Assembly: GCF_938029845.1 (NCBI RefSeq)
Contig: NZ_CALHGG010000047.1
Span: forward strand, 1-20,801
Length of the DNA: 20,801 bases
Direction: 5' to 3'
Source: an uncultured Capnocytophaga sp.
Lineage (GTDB): Bacteria; Bacteroidota; Bacteroidia; Flavobacteriales; Flavobacteriaceae
Both the position numbers and the translations under genes were made by a program. Shown here one piece after another: positions 6,717 to 13,963 of this stretch. The notes beneath the pieces were generated by a model, which was not told the DNA's origin, did not search any database, and worked only from the letters and a program-made list of their open reading frames with translations. Position 1 is the first letter of the stretch, and each line of letters opens with the position of its first letter.

Positions 6717-8171
6717 ATGTCCGAAAGCAAACAATCTTTCTTACAGACTATTAAGTCTTACAACCCTACTTTTTGGGTGGCAAATTTCCTACAAATCATG
6801 GAACGTGGCGCATGGTTTGGAGTTTTTTCCCTCTTGGGTCTTTACTTAGTAGCTTCTACCGATGAGGGTGGGCTAGGACTAAGCCATATAGAAAAGGGAA
6901 ATATATTGGCCAATGTAACAGCGATACAGTTCTTTCTGCCGCTTTTCTTTGGGGTAATTGCTGACCGTATCGGCTACAAGCTCTCCCTTATAATAGCCTT
7001 TGTGATTATAGGGGTAGGGTATTACCTTATGGGTACTGTTAATAGCTATTGGGCGGTGTATTTGGCATTCTTGTTTGCCGCCATAGGAGGTAGCTTCTTT
7101 AAGCCTGTAGCCTCTGGGATTATCGCCCGTACTACCGATGAGAAGACCAGTACCATGGGATTTGGGTTGTTCTATCTTATGGCTAATATAGGAGGATTCT
7201 TCGGGCCTGCTTTTTCCTCATACCTACGTACCACTATGGGGTGGCGTATCATATTCCTACAAGGGGCAGCGATGATCTTAGTTAATCTCTTAGTAGTGCT
7301 CTTTTTCTATAAGGAGAAAAAAATTAGTAGAGAATACAATGTTCCTATTCTTGACGAAATAAAGGGGTCTTTCCAGCATATTATAGAGGCACTCAAGGAT
7401 ACGAAGCTTTCGGTACTCCTGATTCTGATGGTAGGTTATTGGTTGGTCTATAACCAGCTTTTCTATACCTTACCAAACTTTATAGAGGATTGGGTGGATT
7501 CCTCTTTGCAAAGTGATTGGATCAATAGGCATATTCCTTTCCTAGGGACAACCCTTACCGAGAATGGACAAATCAAGGCCGAATGGTATGGAAATTTGGA
7601 TTCGGTAATGATTATCTTTTTGCAAGTTTCTATTTCCTATATGGTAATGCAAATGAAGCAAGTTAGTGCGCTGATTCGTGGTACGATTATTGCTACTCTT
7701 GGAGTAGTGCTTACCTTTGTTTTTAACAATGTATGGTTCACTATTATAGGTACCGTAATTTTTGCTGTGGGAGAGATGATAGCAGGGCCTACCCTCTATG
7801 CTTATGTGGCTCAAATAACCCCCAAGGGAAAAGAGGCACTTTACCAAGGAACTTTATTTTTGCCAGTGGCAGCAGCCAATTATCTAACGGGCTTTGTTAC
7901 AGGTGATTTGTATCAAAAATGGTCAGATAAGTATTCTCTCTTACAAAGAGAGCTTGCTCAGCGCCAGATCACCTTGCCTGAAGGCTTGAGTAAGAAACAG
8001 TTCTTTGAGCAAGCACAAGAAAAATTACAGATGTCCCACAGCCAAATTACCGAGTTTCTATGGAATACCTACCAGCCCAATAAGCTGTGGTATATAGTAC
8101 TAGCTATGGGAGCTTTTACGGCTATCTCAGTCTTTGTCTATAACAGAATCGTCGTGAAAAAAGAACAGTAG
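6717..8171 (+). CDS. POT-like MFS transporter, paralogue 1
   Basis: An inner-membrane transporter of 484 residues with about 12 hydrophobic segments. The loop motif ADRIGYKLS (MFS motif A, D-R-x-G) and FGLFYLMANIGGFFGP (the proton-dependent oligopeptide transporter, PTR2, signature region) place it near the POT family. The usual POT helix-1 motif ExxERF appears here as Q26-I-M-E29-R30-G, so the first Glu, implicated in proton coupling, is Gln. A polar insertion (DWVDSS...GQIKAEWYGN) lies in the middle. A further polar, charged segment of about 60 residues precedes the last helix (WSDKYSLLQRELAQRQ... to QPNKLW). Both are shared with the next gene, its tandem paralogue. The substrate is not determined; a di/tripeptide or other small solute is possible. 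No TAnnTTTG promoter lies in the repeat-filled gap upstream, so read-through from purL is likely. Confidence 0.85.
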   Translation: MSESKQSFLQTIKSYNPTFWVANFLQIMERGAWFGVFSLLGLYLVASTDEGGLGLSHIEKGNILANVTAIQFFLPLFFGVIADRIGYKLSLIIAFVIIGVGYYLMGTVNSYWAVYLAFLFAAIGGSFFKPVASGIIARTTDEKTSTMGFGLFYLMANIGGFFGPAFSSYLRTTMGWRIIFLQGAAMILVNLLVVLFFYKEKKISREYNVPILDEIKGSFQHIIEALKDTKLSVLLILMVGYWLVYNQLFYTLPNFIEDWVDSSLQSDWINRHIPFLGTTLTENGQIKAEWYGNLDSVMIIFLQVSISYMVMQMKQVSALIRGTIIATLGVVLTFVFNNVWFTIIGTVIFAVGEMIAGPTLYAYVAQITPKGKEALYQGTLFLPVAAANYLTGFVTGDLYQKWSDKYSLLQRELAQRQITLPEGLSKKQFFEQAQEKLQMSHSQITEFLWNTYQPNKLWYIVLAMGAFTAISVFVYNRIVVKKEQ

Positions 8172-8346
8172 TCAGTGGTCAGCCGTCAGTAATCAGTGGT
8201 CAGTATTCAGTAATCAGCAGTCAGTTCTCAATTACTAGTACTAACCACTAACCACTAATCACTAATCACTAATCACTAACCACTAATCACTAATCACTAA
8301 CCACTAACCACTAATCACTAACAATTAACAATTGACAATTAAAATT
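8172..8346. repeat. 7-nt-period array (25 units) between the two POT-like genes
   Basis: Exactly 25 heptamers, again without indels, starting at the base after the TAG of transporter 1. The last heptamer of that gene (ACAGTAG) itself looks like a degenerate unit. The order is the same as in the preceding array: TCAGNNN units, a short transition (TCAATTA, CTAGTAC), eleven units of type TAA(C/T)CAC, then A/T-rich units. The individual units are arranged differently from the first array, so this is not a simple copy. Confidence 0.9.
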
Positions 8347-8347
8347 A
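8322..8347 (+). promoter_or_regulatory. A/T-rich start-region heptamers before POT-like transporter 2
   Basis: CAATTAA, CAATTGA and CAATTAA run from 8322 to 8342 and end exactly 5 nt before the ATG at 8348 (spacer AATTA). Unit type and spacing are the same as before purL and transporter 1. Confidence 0.5.
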
Positions 8348-9805
8348 ATGTCCGAAACAAAGAAATCTTATTCGCAAACACTCAAGTCTTTTACTACCAC
8401 CTTTTGGGTAGGAAATCTTCTACAACTAACCGAACGTTGGGCTTATTTTAGTATATTTTCACTACTTGCCCTTTACTTGGTCGCTGGTACTGATGAAGGA
8501 GGGTTGGGGCTTACCCATACCCAAAAAGGGAATATCATGGCGCATATTACCGCTATTCTATATCTCTTACCGCTATTCTTTGGAGTAATTGCCGATAGGA
8601 TTGGTTACAAACTCTCTTTGCTTATTTCTTGTATCATCATGGGAGTAGGCTATTATCTGATGAGTGTTGCGGGCAGCTATTGGGATACTTATTTTGCTTT
8701 TCTCTTGGCTTCTGTGGGGTGTAGCTTTTTTCGTCCTGTGGTACAAGGGATTATAGCGCGCCATACTGATGAGGAAAATAGTACCTTAGGCTTCGGGTTT
8801 TTCTATATGATGGGTAATATAGGGGGGCTATTGGGACCTGCCATGTCTTCCTATTTGCGTACTACGATGGGTTGGAAAGTGATCTTTGTACAGGCTATGG
8901 TGGTAATTGTCTTTAACCTCATAGTGATTCTCTTCTTTTATAAGGAACCTAAAGCAGAAAGGAAATATAATATCCCCTTGCTAACAGAGATAAAGGGTTC
9001 TGTACAGAATATACTAGGCGCCCTCAAAGATAAGAAACTAACCATATTGTTGCTTCTTATGGTAGGGTTTTGGACAGTTTTCAATCAATTGTTCTATACC
9101 TTGCCCAATTTTATAGAGGATTGGGTGGATTCCTCTAAGCAAAGTGATTGGATCAATCGTAATATATCCTTTTTGGGAACTACTTTTACCGAAAACGGAC
9201 AGATAAAAGCGGAATGGTTTGGTAATATAGACTGTATAATGATTATCCTAACTCAGATGTCTATTTCCTATTTCGTGATGAAAATGGATCAGGTTTCTGC
9301 CATGATTCGTGGAACCATAGTCATGACCATAGGGGTTACCCTTACTTTTATGTTCAAGGAAGTCGCTTTTACAGTATTGGGAACAGCTATCTTTGCCATA
9401 GGGGAAATAGCAGTAGGTCCTACGATATCTGCCTTTATAGCAAAAATTACCCCTAAAGGGAAAGAAGCCCTCTACCAAGGAACTTACTTCTTGCCCATAG
9501 CAGTGGGGAGCTATATTACCGGCTTTTTCTCAGGAAACTTATATGATAAGTGGTCGGATAAGCATTCTTTGCTTAAAATGGAATTGGAAAAACGAGCGAT
9601 TACCTTGCCCGAAGGTTTGAACAAAAAGCAATATTTTGAACAAGCTCAAGAGAAGTTACACCTCTCCACTACGGAGCTTTCAGACTTATTATGGAACACA
9701 TATCACCCTAATAAGTTTTGGTATATAATCTTCGGAATGGGGATACTTACTGCCTTTTTTATATACCTTTTTAATCGTTATCTAAAGAAATCTGCCAATT
9801 ACTAA
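8348..9805 (+). CDS. POT-like MFS transporter, paralogue 2
   Basis: A 485-residue inner-membrane protein that aligns end to end with the preceding transporter, well over half identical by eye, and clearly arose by tandem duplication. It keeps the MFS loop motif ADRIGYKLSL, the PTR2-type segment FGFFYMMGNIGGLLGP, the central insertion and the charged segment before the last helix. Helix 1 reads Q26-L-T-E29-R30-W, so the first Glu of the POT ExxER motif is again Gln. Differences are spread through the helices (for example PVVQGIIARHTDEENSTLG against PVASGIIARTTDEKTSTMG), suggesting diverged substrate preference rather than a recent duplicate. Its TAA overlaps the ATG of plsC (TAATG), implying translational coupling. 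Confidence 0.85.
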   Translation: MSETKKSYSQTLKSFTTTFWVGNLLQLTERWAYFSIFSLLALYLVAGTDEGGLGLTHTQKGNIMAHITAILYLLPLFFGVIADRIGYKLSLLISCIIMGVGYYLMSVAGSYWDTYFAFLLASVGCSFFRPVVQGIIARHTDEENSTLGFGFFYMMGNIGGLLGPAMSSYLRTTMGWKVIFVQAMVVIVFNLIVILFFYKEPKAERKYNIPLLTEIKGSVQNILGALKDKKLTILLLLMVGFWTVFNQLFYTLPNFIEDWVDSSKQSDWINRNISFLGTTFTENGQIKAEWFGNIDCIMIILTQMSISYFVMKMDQVSAMIRGTIVMTIGVTLTFMFKEVAFTVLGTAIFAIGEIAVGPTISAFIAKITPKGKEALYQGTYFLPIAVGSYITGFFSGNLYDKWSDKHSLLKMELEKRAITLPEGLNKKQYFEQAQEKLHLSTTELSDLLWNTYHPNKFWYIIFGMGILTAFFIYLFNRYLKKSANY

Positions 9806-10545
9806 TGCCTAAATACATCTTTTGGCTGCTTTGGAGGTCTTGGTTTTATATACTAGTAACCTCTATTATATTGCTATTATTGCCGATATTGCTCATTCTT
9901 ACGGCTCGTAAAAGTTGGTATCGCGCCTTGTATTGGGTAATACGACACCTATGGGCAATTCCTATCCTTTATGGTATGGGCTTCATACCCAAGATTAGAA
10001 GAGAATACAAGATCCCCAATGACCATAATAGCTATATGCTCGTTGCCAATCACTGTAGTATGATGGATATTATGCTCATATTGTATTGTAGTAAGAACCC
10101 TTTTATATTTGTGGGGAAGAAAGAACTCTCCCGCTTGCCTTTGTTTGGCTATTTCTATAAGCGAGTAGCCATAATGGTAGATAGGAAGAGTCCCCAGAGC
10201 AGAAGAGAAGTCTATACTCAAGCGATGGAGTGTATAGAGGCAGGTCTTAGCATTTGTATCTTTCCTGAAGGGGGTGTTCCCGATGATGAGTCTATTATAC
10301 TAGATAAATTCAAGGACGGCGCTTTCCGCATCGCTATTGAGTGCCAAATTCCCATAGTACCTATGGTATTCTATGATGCTAAAAAACGCTTTCCTTTTCG
10401 TTTCTTTGCAGGGAGCATGGGTATTATGAGGGTAGACATATTAGCTCCTATCTATACACAAGGAAAAACCCTTGATGATAAGGATACCTTGCGCGAAGAA
10501 GTACGCACCCTCATATTACAACACCTAACAAATAATACTCATTAG
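9805..10545 (+). CDS. plsC: 1-acyl-sn-glycerol-3-phosphate acyltransferase (PlsC family)
   Basis: Transfers an acyl group to the sn-2 position of lysophosphatidic acid to give phosphatidic acid at the inner membrane. The 246 residues match the family length. A membrane segment spans about 12-32. The acyltransferase motifs appear in order: NHCSMMD, giving the catalytic H83-x4-D88 pair; GKKELSRLPLFGYF as the second block; FPEGG at 153-157; and VPMVFYDAKKRFP as the fourth block. The start codon overlaps the stop of the second transporter by one base, so the two are translationally coupled. Related acyltransferases act on other acyl acceptors such as ornithine lipids, and the sequence does not exclude that. 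A short hairpin overlaps the stop codon, followed by an 8-nt-period array and a convergent gene. Confidence 0.9.
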   Translation: MPKYIFWLLWRSWFYILVTSIILLLLPILLILTARKSWYRALYWVIRHLWAIPILYGMGFIPKIRREYKIPNDHNSYMLVANHCSMMDIMLILYCSKNPFIFVGKKELSRLPLFGYFYKRVAIMVDRKSPQSRREVYTQAMECIEAGLSICIFPEGGVPDDESIILDKFKDGAFRIAIECQIPIVPMVFYDAKKRFPFRFFAGSMGIMRVDILAPIYTQGKTLDDKDTLREEVRTLILQHLTNNTH

Positions 10546-10563
10546 GCAATCAGCTTATTGCCT
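10544..10563 (+). terminator. Short hairpin overlapping the plsC stop codon
   Basis: AGGCAAT (10544-10550) and ATTGCCT (10557-10563) form a perfect 7-bp stem with a 6-nt loop, starting in the TAG stop. No T-run follows, so this is at best a weak or factor-dependent terminator for the purL-plsC transcript. Confidence 0.4.
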
Positions 10564-10703
10564 CATTGTCAAATCGACAAATCGACTCATTGACTAATCG
10601 TCAAATCGTCAAATCATCAAATTGACAAATCGACTCATTGTCAAATCGCCAAATCGCCAAATCGACAAATTAGCAAATCGCCAAATCAACTCATTGACTA
10701 ATC
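10560..10703. repeat. 8-nt-period array (18 units) between convergent plsC and SWIM genes
   Basis: The stretch is 18 contiguous octamers with no indel. The vocabulary is small: GTCAAATC, GACAAATC, GCCAAATC, GACTCATT, GACTAATC and close variants. Two upstream octamers in phase (10544-10559) are degenerate members. The last codons and the TGA stop of the minus-strand SWIM gene (10691-10693) lie inside the array. Unlike the array at 18624-18759, this one has no strong internal inverted repeat. Confidence 0.9.
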
Positions 10704-12034
10704 ATCTTAGTTGCCAAAATATGCTTACATAGCCCACGATTGGTTTGGTGATTGGTATACCAGTTGCAAGTACATTGCGCATGGTCGCCATCTATGATAA
10801 CCGTATGGGTAACACCTCCTGTACCTTTTACATGGGCTTTGACAAAATCATCGTGCTGTTCTATGATCTGTACCTCGTCGTTCTTAGTGAGTTTCTTAGC
10901 ATTTTCCAAACGTGGATTGAGGCTTGCCAAGCGCTCCGGCTTGAAGGGTAAGCGACGGTAGAAATAATTCCTATCCAAAAGGTTATAGCCTAATAGTCCA
11001 ATGCTAGACAAGGAGGCTTGAAGCGTATTCATGGTTCCCAAATTAATGTCGTTCTCAATAGAAACCATAGTAGGGGAGAATACCTCATTAGTTTTGAAGA
11101 AGTTATTGATACCTACTAGCCACTCCATAGGAACCTCCTCTATCATATTTTCTAGATAACGTCCGTCCCCAGAGAAACCGCGATATACATTGTCCGAGAG
11201 TAAAAATAACATCTCTACTCCCTTGAAATTAAGTACAAAGGCAACTGTTTGCTCGCTTGGATTACGGTAGATAAAAAGGCTGTCGCAGAGCAAGAGCAAG
11301 CCTTGTAGAAGGTTAAGGCGGTGAGCACCTCCTATCTTGATGGCATCGCCTGAGGGGCTAGGAGCAAAGGTATAGGAAATGCCTCGCTTAACCAAGTAAT
11401 AATCGGTTTTTACAGCTTGTTTGGGTAGGGAGCGGAAGAGCTGTATAGCTTCGGCTTTGTTCAGGCGATAGGCCAAATCCATTTCAGCCAAATATACCTG
11501 TACGTTGCCTAACCCCTTAATCCATCGGTTGGGGAGGGTTACTTTCTTTTCTACTGTCTTATGCTTATCAGTGATAAAATGGGTTTGTTTTTGTCCCACG
11601 CCCAAGATCATTTGCTCCGAGGCGGTTACCGCATTGAAAGCACGCACAGTAGCATCATTGAAGTCAATATTAGTACAGCCACTTTTGATGAATTCTCCAT
11701 CGAGTACCTCATTATGGAGTGATACACGTGCATACACGCTATTGCAGGAGGAAAAGGCCTCAAAAAGCAGCTGTTGGTTACCTACTGATATGATAGGATC
11801 ACGCAGTTTGGCCAACACCCCTGGGGCAATAGCAAACTGGGAGGCTACCGTCTTGGCAAGCGTAGCCAAGCACTTAGCCACGACAAAGGGTTGAGTGATA
11901 TGACCCCAAAAAAAGCAAGGCACCGCATTGTCTTCTTTCAGTTCCGAACAGTGAGAAAAGATAAAATTCTTTTGGTGTGCCGCCCCCTCTTCTATCACAG
12001 AAGAAAAAGGATAAGCGTATTGAAAATCGTTCAT
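10691..12034 (-). CDS. SWIM zinc-finger domain protein of unknown function
   Basis: A 447-residue cytoplasmic protein without a signal peptide. The only recognisable domain is at the C-terminus: C421-T-C423, twelve residues, then C436-K-H438, an intact CxCxnCxH SWIM zinc-binding motif, which in other proteins binds DNA or protein partners. The rest, an alpha/beta-type sequence, is not recognised. In E. coli and other bacteria, SWIM proteins (YehQ type) sit in clusters with MoxR ATPase and von Willebrand A proteins. Here the nearest candidate partner is the large minus-strand gene at the right edge, 6.7 kb away. It follows the WG-like gene by 57 nt on the same strand and has no TAnnTTTG of its own in that gap, so the two are probably co-transcribed. 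The last codons (MISQ and stop) are made of octamer repeat. Confidence 0.75.
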   Translation of the reverse strand: MNDFQYAYPFSSVIEEGAAHQKNFIFSHCSELKEDNAVPCFFWGHITQPFVVAKCLATLAKTVASQFAIAPGVLAKLRDPIISVGNQQLLFEAFSSCNSVYARVSLHNEVLDGEFIKSGCTNIDFNDATVRAFNAVTASEQMILGVGQKQTHFITDKHKTVEKKVTLPNRWIKGLGNVQVYLAEMDLAYRLNKAEAIQLFRSLPKQAVKTDYYLVKRGISYTFAPSPSGDAIKIGGAHRLNLLQGLLLLCDSLFIYRNPSEQTVAFVLNFKGVEMLFLLSDNVYRGFSGDGRYLENMIEEVPMEWLVGINNFFKTNEVFSPTMVSIENDINLGTMNTLQASLSSIGLLGYNLLDRNYFYRRLPFKPERLASLNPRLENAKKLTKNDEVQIIEQHDDFVKAHVKGTGGVTHTVIIDGDHAQCTCNWYTNHQTNRGLCKHILATKMISQ

Positions 12035-12077
12035 ACAATTTCGAGTTTTTAATTTTTAGTTGTTAGTTCTCCTAAAC

Positions 12078-12125
12078 ATTGACAAATTGTCTCATTTTCT
12101 TATTGTCTCATTCACAAATTCTTTA
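12078..12125. repeat. Short 8-nt-period array (6 units) at the end of the WG-like gene
   Basis: Six octamers in phase: ATTGACAA, ATTGTCTC (twice), ATTTTCTT, ATTCACAA and ATTCTTTA. They use the same vocabulary as the larger array at 18696-18751. The TGA stop (12092-12094) and the last ten or so codons of the minus-strand WG-like gene lie within it. Confidence 0.65.
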
Positions 12126-13612
12126 AAAGAAAAGCTGTCTAAGTAGCCTTTTATTCCGTCTCTTTCAAAGCGATAGAAAAAAGCGCTTACTTGCTCTAAA
12201 TGGTCATAGATAGGGTCTTTTTGGGGAGGATAGAAACCCTTTTTACCCTCTTTCTCTATATAAAAGAAAGGCTGATGGTTAAAAGTAGCATGGTAGTATA
12301 TCACATCATAAGCCATAGGGAGTAGCTCACGGCCTGTAATTTTTTCATCTTTCCCTTCAGTGAAGTTATACATATAAAGGCCTTTACAGCTATTTTTCTC
12401 AACAGAAAGATAGGCTTGAACCGTGTTGTCATTCCCTTTGATAGCTTTTAATGCGTGTACTTCCTCATCGGGGGAGCGGTCAGCAAGCGGGTGTTTATGA
12501 TAAAAAGACTCAAGACTGTAGCTACCTGTATATTTGTTTTTTCTGACGAAATAGCCCCACTCCCACTCTCCATTGCCGCACATGGGTATACTTGTATCGG
12601 GGAATTCTTTTACCACTTGACTAAAGACATTGTAATAATTAACCCCATGTTCGTTGAGTACTTCCACTCCTTTATCATAGAAGTGAACCGCTTTTACGGT
12701 CCCTACGTTCATTTTTTGATGATACCCGTTATAGATATCGATATCTTTGCCATCCTTAGCTATGATGATATAGTCATTTGTAGATATATAAGGGTAGGAC
12801 TTAGGGAGTAACTTTTGTCCAAAGAGATTGATAAGGTTGCACCTGCCCCCCTCACAGACTTTCAGAAAGGAATTGATGGGATTATGGTCTAAATCAATGC
12901 AATAATTAACCTCCGTAGCAACCTCCTCCAAACGGCCATAATAGGGGAAAGTGAGGGTTTGCTCCTCAAGTGGAATAAAGCTATAGATAGGTGGGTCACT
13001 CTCCACATCAGGGTTTTCTATCAGAGGGCAATAGAAGTAGGCTCTTTTGCCAGCGCCAAAGTCCATGGTAAGTACACCAAAGTCATAGAGGTAGTTTTCA
13101 CGCTTTCTACTTATAGTGGTTAGGAAAGATTTTGTGCCTTGAGCCGTTGGTATTTGATAGCTAAAGGCTCCTTTTTCCTTGCTTTCTCTTAGAGCTTGCC
13201 ACGCTATAGTAGAGGGGTTTAAGAAGCGAAAAATATCTGTAAGGTCTGATTTCTCGGTTTTGATGGTCCATACCTTCCCCTGAAAATCACTATATAGGGT
13301 AGGGCGAATGGCTTTGGTATAGATAAGAATTTTGTTCTTTGAAATTGTTTTTAAGGAGAGAGGTTTGTTTTGTGGTTTCCAAAAAGCACTATAAGTCTTA
13401 TAAGGTCGGTGAAACTTATTGTGTTCAGGATAGGTTTTTTCAGTTCTAAACGCCAAATCATACGCAATAAAAGACGTCCCTTTCTGCTGATAGAAGGAGG
13501 TTTTTCCATCGGTAGTGTCCAAGGCAATCACATTGATCTGCTCGGAGGGCAGGACATATTCCCCAGGTAATAAGGGTGTTATCCAAGATAAGAGAAAAGA
13601 GAGTAAAAGCAT
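12092..13612 (-). CDS. Secreted WG-repeat-like protein
   Basis: From the ATG at 13612 the product has 506 residues. It begins with MLLLSFLLSWITPLLPG, a short hydrophobic signal-like segment without a lipobox Cys. An upstream in-frame ATG at 13651 lies before the promoter and is rejected. The body is rich in aromatic and lysine residues and has segments resembling WG (Trp-Gly-type) beta repeats: NLFGQKLLPKSYPYI, EKEGKKGFYPPQKDPIYDHL and FERDGIKGYLDSF. These recall the 'GKKGYID...IP..YD' pattern of bacterial WG-repeat proteins. The repeats are degenerate and mostly at the C-terminus, so family membership is a tentative call. Such proteins are often extracytoplasmic, but their function is largely unknown. 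It lies divergent from susC across a 351-bp gap and upstream of the SWIM gene. No catalytic motif is visible. Confidence 0.6.
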   Translation of the reverse strand: MLLLSFLLSWITPLLPGEYVLPSEQINVIALDTTDGKTSFYQQKGTSFIAYDLAFRTEKTYPEHNKFHRPYKTYSAFWKPQNKPLSLKTISKNKILIYTKAIRPTLYSDFQGKVWTIKTEKSDLTDIFRFLNPSTIAWQALRESKEKGAFSYQIPTAQGTKSFLTTISRKRENYLYDFGVLTMDFGAGKRAYFYCPLIENPDVESDPPIYSFIPLEEQTLTFPYYGRLEEVATEVNYCIDLDHNPINSFLKVCEGGRCNLINLFGQKLLPKSYPYISTNDYIIIAKDGKDIDIYNGYHQKMNVGTVKAVHFYDKGVEVLNEHGVNYYNVFSQVVKEFPDTSIPMCGNGEWEWGYFVRKNKYTGSYSLESFYHKHPLADRSPDEEVHALKAIKGNDNTVQAYLSVEKNSCKGLYMYNFTEGKDEKITGRELLPMAYDVIYYHATFNHQPFFYIEKEGKKGFYPPQKDPIYDHLEQVSAFFYRFERDGIKGYLDSFSFKEFVNETIRK

Positions 13613-13628
13613 GGTGTGGTTTTGAGTG

Positions 13629-13660
13629 CAAATATAGAATATAATTGGCAAACTAGCAAA
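13629..13660 (-). promoter_or_regulatory. Promoter of the WG-like/SWIM unit
   Basis: On the minus strand a TTTG (13660-13657) is followed after 20 nt by TATATTTG (13636-13629), matching the Bacteroidota TTTG/TAnnTTTG promoter with normal spacing. Predicted transcription start is near 13622, about 10 nt before the ATG at 13612. This also decides the start codon, since the longer ORF would begin upstream of the promoter. Confidence 0.7.
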
Positions 13661-13784
13661 TTAGTAAGTAGATAAATGGATTTATTGTGTTATTAACACA
13701 ACAAGATATACATAAGAAAATCAATAAGTTAATATGTTTGACAAAAATATTTACATAAAAATAATGAGAAAAAATACTCTTTTG

Positions 13785-13815
13785 TTTGTTTTATTCGAAA
13801 AAAAACGTATTTTTG
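13785..13815 (+). promoter_or_regulatory. Promoter of the susC/susD unit
   Basis: TTTG at 13785-13788, 19 nt, then TATTTTTG at 13808-13815: a textbook Bacteroidota promoter (TTTG, about 19 nt, TAnnTTTG). Transcription should start near 13822, giving a leader of about 140 nt before the susC ATG at 13964. Confidence 0.75.
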
Positions 13816-13835
13816 TGGCATAAATACGTATTTTT
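13805..13835 (+). promoter_or_regulatory. Paired ACGTATTTTT sites over the susC -7 box and start point
   Basis: ACGTATTTTT occurs at 13805-13814 and 13826-13835, 21 bp apart, two turns of the helix and so on the same DNA face. The second copy is part of the perfect palindrome AAATACGTATTT (13822-13833), at the predicted transcription start. The arrangement suits an operator for a dimeric regulator, but high A/T content makes chance repeats easier. Confidence 0.4.
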
Positions 13836-13963
13836 ATCTATTGAATAGCTTTTTTGTGTTTTTTGAAAAATTTATAACTACTTAATAATAATCAAAGAAT
13901 TGCTAATAAGCTATTTAAAAAAACATTGCTAATAGCATTTTTTAACTGTTAAACAATTGGAAT

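Larger units (their letters stand above)
13613..13963. other. Divergent intergenic region between the WG-like gene and susC
   Basis: A very A/T-rich stretch of 351 bp. It holds the minus-strand promoter at 13629-13660, the susC promoter at 13785-13815, and a possible second plus-strand -7 element (TATGTTTG, 13733-13740) without a clear -33 box. There are also paired ACGTATTTTT sites and a leader of about 140 nt. Within the leader, ATTGCTAATA occurs twice (near 13900 and 13924), the second copy as TGCTAATAGCA followed by TTTTTT. No convincing coding sequence is present. Confidence 0.7.

Noticed and set aside
11505..11894. Plus-strand ORF of 129 codons inside the SWIM gene
   Set aside because: Antisense to a gene with an intact SWIM motif; no promoter or start context.
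13808..13815. STN/FecR-type sigma regulation of susC
   Set aside because: The SusC protein lacks an N-terminal STN domain and no sigma/anti-sigma genes are in the window.
13734..13823. Possible 29-residue leader peptide upstream of susC
   Set aside because: It would run through the susC -33 and -7 promoter boxes and end at the predicted transcription start, so it is not in that transcript. Its composition is simply that of A/T-rich DNA.
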